A DNA stretch of 64,000 nt from Rhodococcus sp. RD6.2. GTDB taxonomy: Bacteria; Actinomycetota; Actinomycetes; Mycobacteriales; Mycobacteriaceae. Below, piece by piece: positions 34,704 through 44,037 of the stretch; the stretch's first letter is position 1, and every line of letters begins with the position of its first letter. The DNA is taken from contig NZ_CVQP01000008.1 in NCBI RefSeq assembly GCF_001040705.1, positions 242,209 to 306,208 on the forward strand, read 5' to 3'. Both the position numbers and the translations under genes were made by a program. The notes beneath the pieces were generated by a model that saw only the letters and a program-made list of their open reading frames with translations, was not told where the DNA came from and did not search any database.

Positions 34704-35387
34704 GTGGTTTCACTGATCACCGACGGCCGGTCGACGGACCCGAACGGCAAGCCGTATCCGTACCGCCGTGCACTCCCGGTGATGATCCTCATCACTGTGC
34801 TCGCCGTGCTCGGTGCCGTCGTGTGGTTCCGGATCCTCACCAAGCCCGCCGAACTGTCCGCGCCGGTCGTGTGCAACCCGCCGTCGACGTCGGGACCGCT
34901 CGAGGCCGGAGACCCGGAACCGCAACCACTCGGCGACGTCGTGTCCGCCTCGACGCTCCTCGACGTCGAGCCCGCGCCGCTCGCCGCGACCCGGGTCCGC
35001 GTGTTCAACGCCAACGGCGAGCGCGGCCAGGCCGCCGACGTCGCGTCACAGCTCAGCGACTACGGGTTCGCTTCTGCACCGGACGTCCAGTCCGGAAACG
35101 ACCCGGTGTACACCGATCAGAACATGCAGTGCCAGGGACAGATCCGCTTCGGAACCAACGGTCTCGCCGCGGCCAGCTCACTGTGGCTGGCCATGCCGTG
35201 TGCGGAACTGGTACAGGACGCGCGCACCGATGACGTCGTCGATCTCGCGCTCGGTACCTACTTCCGCAAGATCCAGCCGAACACCGACGCCGAGGAAGTT
35301 CTCGCCGCACTGAAGACGACCGCTCCCGGCAGCGCGGGCGCCGTCGACATCGACCTGCTCAACGCGGCGCGCACCGCACACTGCTGA
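34704..35387 (+). CDS. cei: Cell envelope integrity protein Cei (LytR_C domain)
   Basis: Membrane-anchored envelope protein of 227 aa. One N-terminal helix (RALPVMILITVLAVLGAVVWF, about residues 20-42) is followed by a periplasmic LytR_C/CpsA-like domain (VRVFNANGERGQAADVASQLSDYGFA, then IRFGTNGLAAASSLWLAMPCAELVQD). In M. tuberculosis the homologue Rv2700 (Cei) is needed for envelope integrity and virulence. GTG 34704 is preceded by AGGA at a reasonable distance. It ends 10 bp from the convergent suhB gene. Confidence 0.88.
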   Translation: MVSLITDGRSTDPNGKPYPYRRALPVMILITVLAVLGAVVWFRILTKPAELSAPVVCNPPSTSGPLEAGDPEPQPLGDVVSASTLLDVEPAPLAATRVRVFNANGERGQAADVASQLSDYGFASAPDVQSGNDPVYTDQNMQCQGQIRFGTNGLAAASSLWLAMPCAELVQDARTDDVVDLALGTYFRKIQPNTDAEEVLAALKTTAPGSAGAVDIDLLNAARTAHC

Positions 35388-35397
35388 CAGCCCACGC

Positions 35398-36333
35398 TCA
35401 CGCCGGGATCGGATCCAGTGCCCCGATCCCGGCCAGCGTGGCCTCCAGTGCCGCCGCGACACCGGGCGCCGCCGCGACCGTGACATCACCGTCGGCACTC
35501 GTCGACTCCGGCGACGGCAACATCACCACGGCACCCGCCTCCTCCGCGATCAGCGAACCGGCGGCCCAGTCCCAGGGACTCAGCCCGTGCTCGAAGTGCG
35601 CGTCGACCCTGCCGGCCGCAACCATGCACAGATCCAGTGCCGCCGAACCGATCCGGCGGATGTCACGGACCTGCGGTAGCAGGGCTGCGATGAGTTCGCC
35701 CTGCCGCTGCCGCCGCCCTGCCGCGTAGCCGAACCCGGTGGCGAGCAACGACATCGACACCTCTGTGACCGTCGTGCACCGCAGTACATGGACCGCTCCG
35801 TCGGCCTCGTGCAACGTGGCACCATGCCCCCGTGCGGCCGAGTACACAGCTCCCCCGGCCACGTCGACGACCGCGCCCGCGACGGACACGCCGTCGAGTT
35901 GCGCCGCCACCGAAATCGCGTACGCGGGAATCCCGTAGAGGAAGTTCACGGTGCCGTCGATCGGGTCGACCACCCACCGGATGCCCTCGGGTCCACCGTC
36001 GCGGCCGCCCTCCTCACCCAGGACCGCATCTCCGGGTCGCAGGTCGGCGAGCCGGGCACGGATGAGGATCTCGGTTTCGGTGTCGACCACCGTGACCGGG
36101 TCGGTCGGTGTGCTCTTGGTGTCGACGGCGCCCGCGCCTGTGCCCGCCTCGGTCTCCCGGACCGCGTGGCCCACCGAGGCGAACACCTGCGGACGTCGAG
36201 TCGACGCGTGGGCGGCGGCCTCGACGGCGACCCGGACCGCCACCTCCCTAAGTGTTCGAGGGTCGACCGAACCGGGCGTGGAATCGGCGACGACGTGGTC
36301 ACGGACAGCGGGATGATCGTCGAAAAGCGGCAC
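35398..36333 (-). CDS. suhB: Inositol-1-monophosphatase family protein SuhB
   Basis: Mg-dependent phosphatase of 311 aa; in Mycobacteriales it supplies myo-inositol for phosphatidylinositol and mannosylated glycolipids. Metal-binding motifs are GDAVLGEEGG (Glu), WVVDPIDGTVNFLYGIP (DxxDGT) and the C-terminal GSAALDLCMVAAGRVDAHFEHGLSPWDWAAGSLIAEEAG (WD). The length is slightly longer than the 265-290 aa typical because of an N-terminal extension. It is divergent from ppgK with 60 bp between start codons, same as M. tuberculosis Rv2701c-Rv2702. Confidence 0.92.
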   Translation of the reverse strand: MPLFDDHPAVRDHVVADSTPGSVDPRTLREVAVRVAVEAAAHASTRRPQVFASVGHAVRETEAGTGAGAVDTKSTPTDPVTVVDTETEILIRARLADLRPGDAVLGEEGGRDGGPEGIRWVVDPIDGTVNFLYGIPAYAISVAAQLDGVSVAGAVVDVAGGAVYSAARGHGATLHEADGAVHVLRCTTVTEVSMSLLATGFGYAAGRRQRQGELIAALLPQVRDIRRIGSAALDLCMVAAGRVDAHFEHGLSPWDWAAGSLIAEEAGAVVMLPSPESTSADGDVTVAAAPGVAAALEATLAGIGALDPIPA

Positions 36334-36380
36334 GCCCCATGGTCCCCCACTGCTTCCCGACGTGCAGCCCCGGTAGCCAC

Positions 36381-36393
36381 TATCGTGGCTCGC
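36381..36393 (+). promoter_or_regulatory. Probable leaderless promoter of ppgK
   Basis: TATCGT at 36381-36386 is 7 nt from the ATG at 36394 with no ribosome binding site in between. Motif and spacing only. Confidence 0.45.
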
Positions 36394-37203
36394 ATGACGG
36401 ATGCGGCACAGCAGGAGCCGGGCAGCGCCTCAGCAGCCACCCCTCTCGCAAGCGGTAACCATGCACTCGGAATCGACGTCGGAGGCAGCGGCGTCAAGGG
36501 TGGCGTCGTGGATCTGGACACCGGGGAGCTGGTCGGCGAGCGGCAGAAGATCCTCACTCCGCACCCCTCGACGCCGGACGCGGTCGCCGAGACGGTCCTG
36601 GAGATCGTGAACCGGTTCGAATGGGCCGGACCGGTCGGTATCACCCTCCCGGCGGTCGTCACGTCCGGCGTCGCCCGGACCGCGGCCAACATCGACCACT
36701 CGTGGATCGGAACCGACGCCGCCGAGTTGTTCTCACGAACCCTCGGCGGACGTCCGGTCTCGGTCCTCAACGACGCGGACGCGGCGGGGATCGCCGAGGA
36801 CCGGTACGGCGCGGGCAAGGAGGTCGACGGCGTCGTCATGCTGTTGACGTTCGGCACCGGGATCGGATCGGCGATCCTCAACCGCGGCGTGCTCCTGCCG
36901 AACACCGAGTTCGGCCACATGGAGGTCGACGGGAAGGAAGCCGAGCACCGGGCCTCGTCCGCAGTCAAGGAACACAAGGACCTCTCGTACAAGGACTGGG
37001 CGAAGGAGGTCTCACGGGTACTCGAACGGTACGAGCAGCTGTTGTGGCCGGACCTGTTCATCGTGGGCGGCGGGATCAGCCGAAAGGGCGACAAGTGGAT
37101 CCCGCACCTGACGACTCGCACCCCCGTCGTGGCGGCCACTTTGAGGAACACGGCGGGCATCGCCGGGGCCGCTCTCGCGTCCGTGACCAGCATCGGGCGA
37201 TAG
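36394..37203 (+). CDS. ppgK: Polyphosphate glucokinase PpgK
   Basis: Cytoplasmic kinase of 269 aa that phosphorylates glucose with polyphosphate or ATP. The ROK-type phosphate-binding motif is HALGIDVGGSGVKGGVVDL (about residues 23-41). The sugar-binding and catalytic Asp lies in SVLNDADAAGIAEDRYGAG, then LTFGTGIGSAILNRGVLLPNTEFGHMEVDG, followed by the family-specific basic patch KEHKDLSYKDWAKEVS and FIVGGGISRKGDKW. Matches M. tuberculosis Rv2702 in order (suhB-ppgK-sigA). Start ATG 36394, probably leaderless. Confidence 0.93.
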   Translation: MTDAAQQEPGSASAATPLASGNHALGIDVGGSGVKGGVVDLDTGELVGERQKILTPHPSTPDAVAETVLEIVNRFEWAGPVGITLPAVVTSGVARTAANIDHSWIGTDAAELFSRTLGGRPVSVLNDADAAGIAEDRYGAGKEVDGVVMLLTFGTGIGSAILNRGVLLPNTEFGHMEVDGKEAEHRASSAVKEHKDLSYKDWAKEVSRVLERYEQLLWPDLFIVGGGISRKGDKWIPHLTTRTPVVAATLRNTAGIAGAALASVTSIGR

Positions 37204-37214
37204 CACCCCGCCGC

Positions 37215-37226
37215 GATCGTTACAAT
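37215..37226 (+). promoter_or_regulatory. Candidate -10 of a sigA promoter
   Basis: TACAAT at 37221-37226, preceded by GATCGT, is a near-consensus actinobacterial -10 about 100 bp before the sigA start. I see no good -35 at normal spacing. Confidence 0.4.
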
Positions 37227-37324
37227 GGTGAGGCCGACGTCCAAAGCCGGCCGAAATCAATTGACCTCTCCGCCGGAAATCACTCTGGCGTGACGCCGCA
37301 CGACTCCGTCACGAAAGGGCGTAC

Positions 37325-38689
<1,365 letters not shown>

Positions 38690-38702
38690 GCTTACTTCGA
38701 GT

Positions 38703-38744
38703 AACTGTGCCCTGACCTGCTGCGATAGCGGTCAGGGCACAGTT
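38703..38744 (+). terminator. Terminator after sigA
   Basis: Perfect 15-bp arms AACTGTGCCCTGACC (38703-38717) and GGTCAGGGCACAGTT (38730-38744) with a 12-nt loop, 13 bp after the sigA stop. Confidence 0.8.
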
Positions 38745-38877
38745 CTATGCCCTGCACAGCGACAGTCGGGATGGCGACGGCGTCGAATAGAACATGAGCC
38801 ACATCGGTCCGTCGCCGGACCTCGCGCAGTGGCAGCTGACCCACCGCGTACAGGGTGAACGGCGTCACCCGGCCCGG

Positions 38878-39252
38878 CTATCCCACCACGATCGGCAGGC
38901 CCGTCTCGGTTGCCGCCCGGTCGATGCCGCCCGCGTCGGTGACGTTCACGACACCGGCGTCCGCCATCCGTGCGGCAGCCAGCGCCGAGCGACTGCCCGA
39001 GCGACAGTAGACGACGTACTCCGCGTCGGGGTCGAGGGCCGCGATCTCCGAATCGAACGTCGCGGACTGGAGGTCGATGTTCCGGGCGCCCTCGAGGTGC
39101 CCGTCCGCGTACTCCCCCGGTGTCCGTACGTCGAGGACCACCGTCCCCGGGCCGACCGCCGTCGCCGCTTCGTCGCCCGCACATCCGGTCAGGAACACGG
39201 CGAACACAGCGAGAGCGGCACCCAGCAGCAACGGGCGAAATCGACGAAGCAC
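38878..39252 (-). CDS. Rhodanese-domain lipoprotein
   Basis: Exported single-domain rhodanese of 124 aa. The signal peptide is MLRRFRPLLLGAALAVFAVFLTGCAG with lipobox FLTGC. The rhodanese domain has TVVLDVRTPGEYADGHLEGARNIDL and the active-site loop YVVYCRSGSRSALAA (catalytic Cys). The Cys-loop CRSGSRS is the sulfurtransferase type, so the protein may move sulfane sulfur or respond to persulfide outside the membrane. GTG 39252 has a GAGGAG site 8 nt upstream. The promoter region holds a perfect CsoR/CstR-like palindrome (39289-39310). Alone, with no neighbouring sulfide or copper gene. Confidence 0.9.
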   Translation of the reverse strand: MLRRFRPLLLGAALAVFAVFLTGCAGDEAATAVGPGTVVLDVRTPGEYADGHLEGARNIDLQSATFDSEIAALDPDAEYVVYCRSGSRSALAAARMADAGVVNVTDAGGIDRAATETGLPIVVG

Positions 39253-39288
39253 GGGAACACTCCTCGGGTCGGAAACAGATCGACCGCG

Positions 39289-39310
39289 CTAATACCCCCA
39301 GGGGTATTAG
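39289..39310. promoter_or_regulatory. Perfect 22-bp palindrome, CsoR/CstR-type operator
   Basis: CTAATACCCC, then CA, then GGGGTATTAG: perfect 10-bp arms. The core ATACCCC-N2-GGGGTAT is the consensus known for CstR/CsoR-family persulfide or copper sensors. It lies 37 bp upstream of the rhodanese lipoprotein start and overlaps a TATTAG -10-like hexamer on the minus strand. Rhodanese genes are classic CstR targets. The regulator gene is not in this window. Confidence 0.7.
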
Positions 39311-39515
39311 CGACACGCCCGGCCGCCGACGGGGACCGAACGAAACGAGCCCGCCCGGGTGGGACACCGGACGGGTTCGCGGAGGGTCTGGATCAGGCCG
39401 GCACGTCGTGTCTGACGATCGTCTCGTCACGACCGGGGCCGACCCCGGTATCGGCAATCCGTTCCCAGTTCAATCCACGATGTTTCACGCCCGACGCTCG
39501 GGGCGCGCCGGGAGC

Positions 39516-40727
39516 CTAGATCTCCCCGATGCCCTCACGAGCGGCCGCCGGATCACTGTCCGGCGGCCGCTCGCGTGTCACCCACTGCATGAACGGTTCG
39601 ACGACCCGGGCGGCGACCGGACCGAGCACGGCCATGAGCAGCACGTAGGCCGTCGCCAGGGCGGCCAGTTCGCCTTCGACCGCGCCGGCGGACACCGCGA
39701 GGCCCGCGATCACGATGGAGAACTCGCCACGCGCCACGAGGGCGGCGCCGGCACGGGCCTGTCCCATCCGCGCGATGCCCTGCCTACGGGCCGCCCAGAC
39801 TCCGGTGGCGACCTTCGTTCCGGCCGTCACCACTGCGAGGACGGCCGCCCACGCCAGAACCGGCGGGATGGTCGCCGGGTCGGTGTTGAGTCCGAACACG
39901 ACGAAGAACATCGCCGCGAACAGGTCCCGCAGCGGTTCGAGCACCTGGGTGGCGTTGCGTGCGGTCGACCCCGAGATCGCGATGCCGAGCAGGAACGCCC
40001 CGACGGCCGCGGACACCTGCAGGGCGGAGGCGAAGCCCGCGACGAGCAGGGCGGCGCCGAGAAGCTTGAGCAGGAACACCTCGCGTTCCTTGGCGTCGAC
40101 GAGGTTCGACACCACGTGCCCGTAGCGCAGGGCAACGATCAGCACGACCACCAACACGGCGAGCGCGATGATCATTGCCCGTAGTCCGCCGACCACCCCG
40201 ACACCGGCGACGACCGCGGTGAGGATCGGGAGGTACACCGCCATCGTCAGGTCCTCGAACACGAGGATCGACAGCACGACAGGCGTTTCCCTATTGCCCA
40301 GGCGTCCCAGGTCGGTGAGTACCTTGGCGACGATGCCGGAGGACGAGATGTAGGTGACGCCGCCCATCACAAGTGCGCCGACTGGACCCCACCCGAGGAA
40401 CAGGGCGACGACCACACCCGGCAGCGCGTTGAGCACGAGGTCGACGACGCCAGCCATCCACGACTTCCGCAGCCCGGTGACAAGCTCGGATGCCCGGTAT
40501 TCGAGTCCGAGCAGCAACAGCAGCAGCACGACACCGATCTCGCTGGCGATGTGCCCGAACTCGCTGACATCACCGAGCGAGATGAAACCGCCCTGCCCGA
40601 AGCACAGGCCACCGAGAAGGTAGAGCGGTACCGGCGACATTCCGACCCGACTGGCGAGTCGACCGAGGACACCGAGTACGAAGAAGATCGCGCCCAGTTC
40701 GATCAGCGCGAGTGCGGTGCCACTCAC
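39516..40727 (-). CDS. CPA2-type K+/H+ antiporter, KhtU-like
   Basis: Membrane antiporter of 403 aa. Hydrophobic helices fill the sequence from LIELGAIFFVLGVLGRLASRVG to ALATAYVLLMAVLGPVAARVVEPF, with the Na/H-exchanger pattern SILVFEDLTMAVYLPIL and EYRASEL near the third helix. It starts GTG 40727, 3 bp after the stop of a TrkA-C protein, the layout of the KhtT-KhtU K+/H+ antiporters of Bacillus. It would export K+ or Na+ in exchange for protons under control of the TrkA-C partner. A 15-bp hairpin lies inside its last codons (39538-39573). Confidence 0.88.
   Translation of the reverse strand: MSGTALALIELGAIFFVLGVLGRLASRVGMSPVPLYLLGGLCFGQGGFISLGDVSEFGHIASEIGVVLLLLLLGLEYRASELVTGLRKSWMAGVVDLVLNALPGVVVALFLGWGPVGALVMGGVTYISSSGIVAKVLTDLGRLGNRETPVVLSILVFEDLTMAVYLPILTAVVAGVGVVGGLRAMIIALAVLVVVLIVALRYGHVVSNLVDAKEREVFLLKLLGAALLVAGFASALQVSAAVGAFLLGIAISGSTARNATQVLEPLRDLFAAMFFVVFGLNTDPATIPPVLAWAAVLAVVTAGTKVATGVWAARRQGIARMGQARAGAALVARGEFSIVIAGLAVSAGAVEGELAALATAYVLLMAVLGPVAARVVEPFMQWVTRERPPDSDPAAAREGIGEI
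39538..39573 (-). terminator. Hairpin inside the last codons of the antiporter gene
   Basis: Perfect 15-bp arms CGAGCGGCCGCCGGA (39538-39552) and TCCGGCGGCCGCTCG (39559-39573) with a 6-nt loop, 20 bp before the stop codon (39516-39518). It lies within the coding sequence, so termination and translation could interact. Confidence 0.5.
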
Positions 40728-40730
40728 CGA

Positions 40731-41213
40731 TCACCCGTTGTGCAGGATCTTGGCGGCTGCGTCGAGTCCGTCCGAGGTGCCGACGGCGACGAGGAGGTCA
40801 CCCTCGGTGAGGTTGAAGTCGGGGTTCGGCGACGGGTACACCTGGCCGGCCCGCATCACGGCCACGACCGAGACACCGGTCCGGGTACGCATCGCGGTCT
40901 CGCCGAGCGTCCGCCCGTCGTACGGCGATTCCTCGCCGATGGGGAGCTGTCGGGTGGAGATCCCGGGCAGGTCGCGGTGTTCCTCGCGCAGTTGCGACAC
41001 CAACTGCGGGGCACCGAGCAGGTTCGCCAGGACGGCAGCCTCGTCGTCGGTCAGTCGAACCGATGCCTGACAGGAGTCGGGGTCACCCTTCTTGGACACG
41101 ATGAGGTCGAGGCCACCGTCACGCAAGGCGACGACACCGACGCGCCGCCCGGTGGTCAGCTCGAAGTCCTTCCGCACCCCGATTCCGGGTAGCGGGGTCA
41201 CTTCCACGTTCAT
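40731..41213 (-). CDS. TrkA-C domain regulatory subunit, KhtT-like
   Basis: Cytoplasmic protein of 160 aa. The N-terminal ~70 residues (VEVTPLPGIGVRKDFELTTGRRVGVVALRDGGLDLIVSKKGDPDSC) are the KhtT-type N domain, and residues about 85-155 are an RCK-C (TrkA-C) domain (ISTRQLPIGEESPYDGRTLGETAMRTRTGVSVVAVMRAGQVYPSPNPDFNLTEGDLLVAVG). It is followed at 3 bp by a CPA2 antiporter, so it is the regulatory half of a KhtTU-like K+/H+ exchanger. The RCK-C ligand is unknown in this organism. Confidence 0.87.
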   Translation of the reverse strand: MNVEVTPLPGIGVRKDFELTTGRRVGVVALRDGGLDLIVSKKGDPDSCQASVRLTDDEAAVLANLLGAPQLVSQLREEHRDLPGISTRQLPIGEESPYDGRTLGETAMRTRTGVSVVAVMRAGQVYPSPNPDFNLTEGDLLVAVGTSDGLDAAAKILHNG

Positions 41214-41261
41214 GTCTCAACGGTAGCGCCGCGGGCGGATTTCGGCCGCGACACCGTCAAT

Positions 41262-41618
41262 TCACGGTGGCGGCGGGGTCCCGAACCGCCCGTCGGCGCC
41301 CGGTCGATACCGCGTGACGGCCGTGACGGCGGCCGCGGGGAGCGGGCCGTAGAGGTGCGGGAACAGCATCGAATCCGGGTCCGTGGGGACTCCCGGCTCC
41401 CAACGGATCTCGGCCCCGAGCTGCGACGGATCCAGGTGGAGCAGGACGAGGTCGGTGTGCCCGGCGAACAGGCGGTTCGCCGGGAGATGCACCTGGTCGC
41501 GGGTCGACAGGTGCACGAATCCGTCGGCGTCGAAGTTGTCGGGGACGCGGCTGCCTGCCTCGCGGCAGCTCTCCCACTCCGCGGCAGTGCACATGTGTAC
41601 GAGGTTCGAATCCGTCAC
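41262..41618 (-). CDS. DUF952 family protein
   Basis: Small cytoplasmic protein of 118 aa. Typical DUF952 features are HMCTAAEWESCREAG, DGFVHLSTRDQVHLPANRLFAGHTDLVLLHLDPSQLGAEIRWEP and MLFPHLYGPLPAAAV (HLYGPL is the family hallmark). The fold resembles mono-ADP-ribosyltransferases, but no activity is established. I chose GTG 41618 (MTDSNLVHM); a longer in-frame ATG at 41666 is less likely because the promoter would then run into its codons. Confidence 0.8.
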   Translation of the reverse strand: MTDSNLVHMCTAAEWESCREAGSRVPDNFDADGFVHLSTRDQVHLPANRLFAGHTDLVLLHLDPSQLGAEIRWEPGVPTDPDSMLFPHLYGPLPAAAVTAVTRYRPGADGRFGTPPPP

Positions 41619-41718
41619 CCGCGGAGCGTATCCCGCGGACGGGACAGACCCGAAAGAGTGAGGCACGTCACTCGTGTCGGATTTCTCCTGTTAGTGAAAC
41701 CACAAAGAAACACCCTCG

Positions 41719-41746
41719 GGAACAATGCTCGAACGCCGAACGTCTG
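41719..41746 (+). promoter_or_regulatory. ECF-type (SigE/SigH-like) promoter of the DUF7455 gene
   Basis: GGAAC at 41719-41723 and CGTCTG at 41741-41746, separated by 17 nt. This matches the GGAAC-N17-CGTY pattern of SigE/SigH promoters in mycobacteria and the promoter of sigB in this same window. Predicted leader about 80 nt. Confidence 0.5.
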
Positions 41747-41830
41747 ACAGAGTGAGTCCACCGCGCCAGACGGCACGGCGGAGCACGCACCAGGCCACCG
41801 GGTCACGCCGGCGGCCAGTACGGAGGAGTC

Positions 41831-42028
41831 ATGCCCGAGACACTGACCACCGCCCCGTTGACCGCAGCCGACCGGTGCGACCGGTGTGGTGCAGGAGCCC
41901 GCGTTCGCGCGCTCCTCACATCAGGGGGAGAACTCCTGTTCTGCCAGCACCATGCGAACGAGCATTCGGACCGGCTTCGCGCCATGAACGCGACGATCGT
42001 GTCCGGCGCCGTCGAGGCAGCGATCTGA
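41831..42028 (+). CDS. Small zinc-ribbon protein (DUF7455)
   Basis: Protein of 65 aa with one metal-binding site: ADRCDRCGAGARVRALLTSGGELLFCQHHANEH (CxxC...CxxH). It is annotated as DUF7455 across Actinobacteria and often found near sigB, as here and in M. tuberculosis. It starts MPETLTTAPLTA at ATG 41831 with GGAG upstream. The presence of a SigE/SigH-like promoter suggests induction under envelope or oxidative stress. It ends at an 18-bp terminator. Confidence 0.85.
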   Translation: MPETLTTAPLTAADRCDRCGAGARVRALLTSGGELLFCQHHANEHSDRLRAMNATIVSGAVEAAI

Positions 42029-42051
42029 GGCGTACAGCCGAACCCCTTCGT

Positions 42052-42091
42052 ACGACAGTGCCCGCACCCATCAGGGTGCGGGCACTGTCGT
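42052..42091 (+). terminator. Terminator after the DUF7455 gene
   Basis: Perfect 18-bp arms: ACGACAGTGCCCGCACCC (42052-42069) and its complement (42074-42091) around an ATCA loop, then TTGTGT. Confidence 0.85.
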
Positions 42092-42104
42092 TGTGTCGGG
42101 ACGG

Positions 42105-42144
42105 CCGATCAGTCACCACTTGCGCCGATCGGTCACCACTTGCG
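42105..42144. repeat. 20-bp tandem duplication at the helicase stop codon
   Basis: CCGATCAGTCACCACTTGCG (42105-42124) is repeated with one change at 42125-42144. The second copy includes the helicase stop and the last codons RKW; the first copy lies just beyond the stop. Looks like a recent slippage or duplication. Confidence 0.8.
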
Positions 42145-43875
42145 CAGTGCGGCGATCCGATCCGTCAGCTGGTCGACGGTAGCGATCGCCGTCGGCGGGC
42201 CACCGCAGACGCGGCGCAGTTCGCCGTGGATCCAGCCGTGCGGCTTGCCGGTGCGGTGGTGCGTCATCGCGACGAGACTGTTCAGTTCCTTGCGCAGCTG
42301 GGCCAGTTTCGCCGCGGACTCGACCCGCTCGGACGCCGCGGGAGCCGGAACGTGAACCGCGGACTCCTGTGACTTCTTCTCCATCTGACCGGCCTGACGC
42401 TCACGAAGCAGCGCACGCATCTGATCGGCGTCGAGCAGTCCGGGCAGTCCCAGGTAGTCGGCCTCCTCGTCGCTGCCCGCGAACGTCGCTGTTCCGAACG
42501 AGGAGCCGTCGTAGATCACCTGGTCGAGTTCGGCGTCCGCGCCGAGCGAGGTGAACGCCTTCTCCTCCTCGCCCAGCTCGTCCTTCTGCTTGTTGGCGTC
42601 GGCCAGCAGGTCGTCGTCGAGGCCGTCCTTCTCGCGGTGCGGCTTGCCGAGGACGTGGTCGCGCTGCACCTCGAGCTGGCTCGCCAGGTCGAGGAGCACC
42701 GGAACGGACGGCACGAAGACGCTCGCCGTCTCCCCCTTCGCGCGGGACCGCACGAAGCGGCCGATCGCCTGCGCGAAGAACAGCGGGGTCGAGGAACTGG
42801 TTGCGTACACACCGACCGCGAGGCGCGGAACGTCGACTCCTTCCGACACCATGCGCACGGCGATCATCCACGGTTCGGTGTTGTTGCTGAACTCGGCGAT
42901 CCGCTTCGACGCGGTCGGGTCGTCGGACAGAACGACGGTCGGGGGCTGCCCGGTGATCGATTCGAGGATCTTCGCGTATGCGCGGGCCACGGTCTGGTCG
43001 GTGGCGATCACGAGTCCGCCTGCATCGGGCATTCCGCCGGCCCGCAACTGCTGCAGTCGGGTGTTCGCGGCGCCGAGGACGGCGGGGATCCAGTCGCCGC
43101 TCGGGTCGAGCGCGGTGCGCCACGCCCGCGCCGTCTGCTCCGCGGAGAGTGGCTCGCCGAGCCGGGCCGCGAACTCCTCGCCGGCGTTGTTCCGCCACCG
43201 CGCCTCACCCGAGTACGCGAGGAACACGACCGGGCGGACGACGCCGTCCGCGAGCGCATCGGAGTATCCGTACGCGTGGTCGGCCTTCGACCGCATCAGA
43301 CCCTCGTGGTCCGGCTCGTACTGCACGAACGGGATGGCGGAGTCGTCGCTGCGGAACGGCGTTCCGGTGAGTGCGAGGCGCCTCGTCGCGGGGTCGTACG
43401 CCTCTCGGATCGCGTCACCCCAGCTCTTGGCGTCACCGCCGTGGTGGATCTCGTCGAGGATCACGAGGGTGCGGCGGTTCTCGGTACGGACCCGGTGCTT
43501 CGTCGGGTGCGACGCCACCTGCGCGTACGTGACGACCACGCCGTGGTAGTCGGCGGACGTCTGACCGGTCGAGTTCGTGAAGTTGGAGTCGAGCGCGATT
43601 CCGAGCCGCGCGGCGGACTCGGCCCACTGGTGCTTGAGGTGTTCCGTCGGCGCGACGACGGTGATCTGGTCGACGGTCCGGTCGCCGAGCAACTCGGCCG
43701 CAACCCGAAGGGCGAAGGTCGTCTTGCCTGCGCCCGGCGTCGCGACCGCGAGAAAATCCCGCGGCTTGGTCGCCAGGTACTTCGTCAGAGCACGCCGCTG
43801 CCAGGCACGGAGGCTGGGTGCGGGTGCGGACGATGCCGATGCTGCGCTCGTCGTGAGCGATTCGGTGTCCCCCAT
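42133..43875 (-). CDS. XPB/Rad25-like SF2 DNA helicase
   Basis: ATP-dependent helicase of 580 aa. Motif I FLAVATPGAGKTTFALR (residues 41-57), motif II LVILDEIHHGGD (DEIHH), motif III LALTGTPFRSDD and motif VI-type AQAIGRFVRSRAKGE. The C-terminal third is charged (DGLDDDLLADANKQKDELGEEEKAFTSL) and not helicase-like. I chose ATG 43875 (MGDTESLTTSAAS). It is divergent from yihY. Its role (repair or transcription-coupled) is not known; near sigB in related genomes. Confidence 0.85.
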   Translation of the reverse strand: MGDTESLTTSAASASSAPAPSLRAWQRRALTKYLATKPRDFLAVATPGAGKTTFALRVAAELLGDRTVDQITVVAPTEHLKHQWAESAARLGIALDSNFTNSTGQTSADYHGVVVTYAQVASHPTKHRVRTENRRTLVILDEIHHGGDAKSWGDAIREAYDPATRRLALTGTPFRSDDSAIPFVQYEPDHEGLMRSKADHAYGYSDALADGVVRPVVFLAYSGEARWRNNAGEEFAARLGEPLSAEQTARAWRTALDPSGDWIPAVLGAANTRLQQLRAGGMPDAGGLVIATDQTVARAYAKILESITGQPPTVVLSDDPTASKRIAEFSNNTEPWMIAVRMVSEGVDVPRLAVGVYATSSSTPLFFAQAIGRFVRSRAKGETASVFVPSVPVLLDLASQLEVQRDHVLGKPHREKDGLDDDLLADANKQKDELGEEEKAFTSLGADAELDQVIYDGSSFGTATFAGSDEEADYLGLPGLLDADQMRALLRERQAGQMEKKSQESAVHVPAPAASERVESAAKLAQLRKELNSLVAMTHHRTGKPHGWIHGELRRVCGGPPTAIATVDQLTDRIAALRKW

Positions 43876-44037
43876 GAGCACTGTCGCGTCCGCTCCTTCT
43901 CGATTGCGGGTCGATCTCGACCGGGACAACTGCCGCACGAGCCTAACCCTCACCACCGACGTTCTCCGCATTCCGCGGCGCGCGTCACCCTCGCCACTAC
44001 GAGCAGTGACGAGAACGGTTCCGTGTTGGTCCGACGT

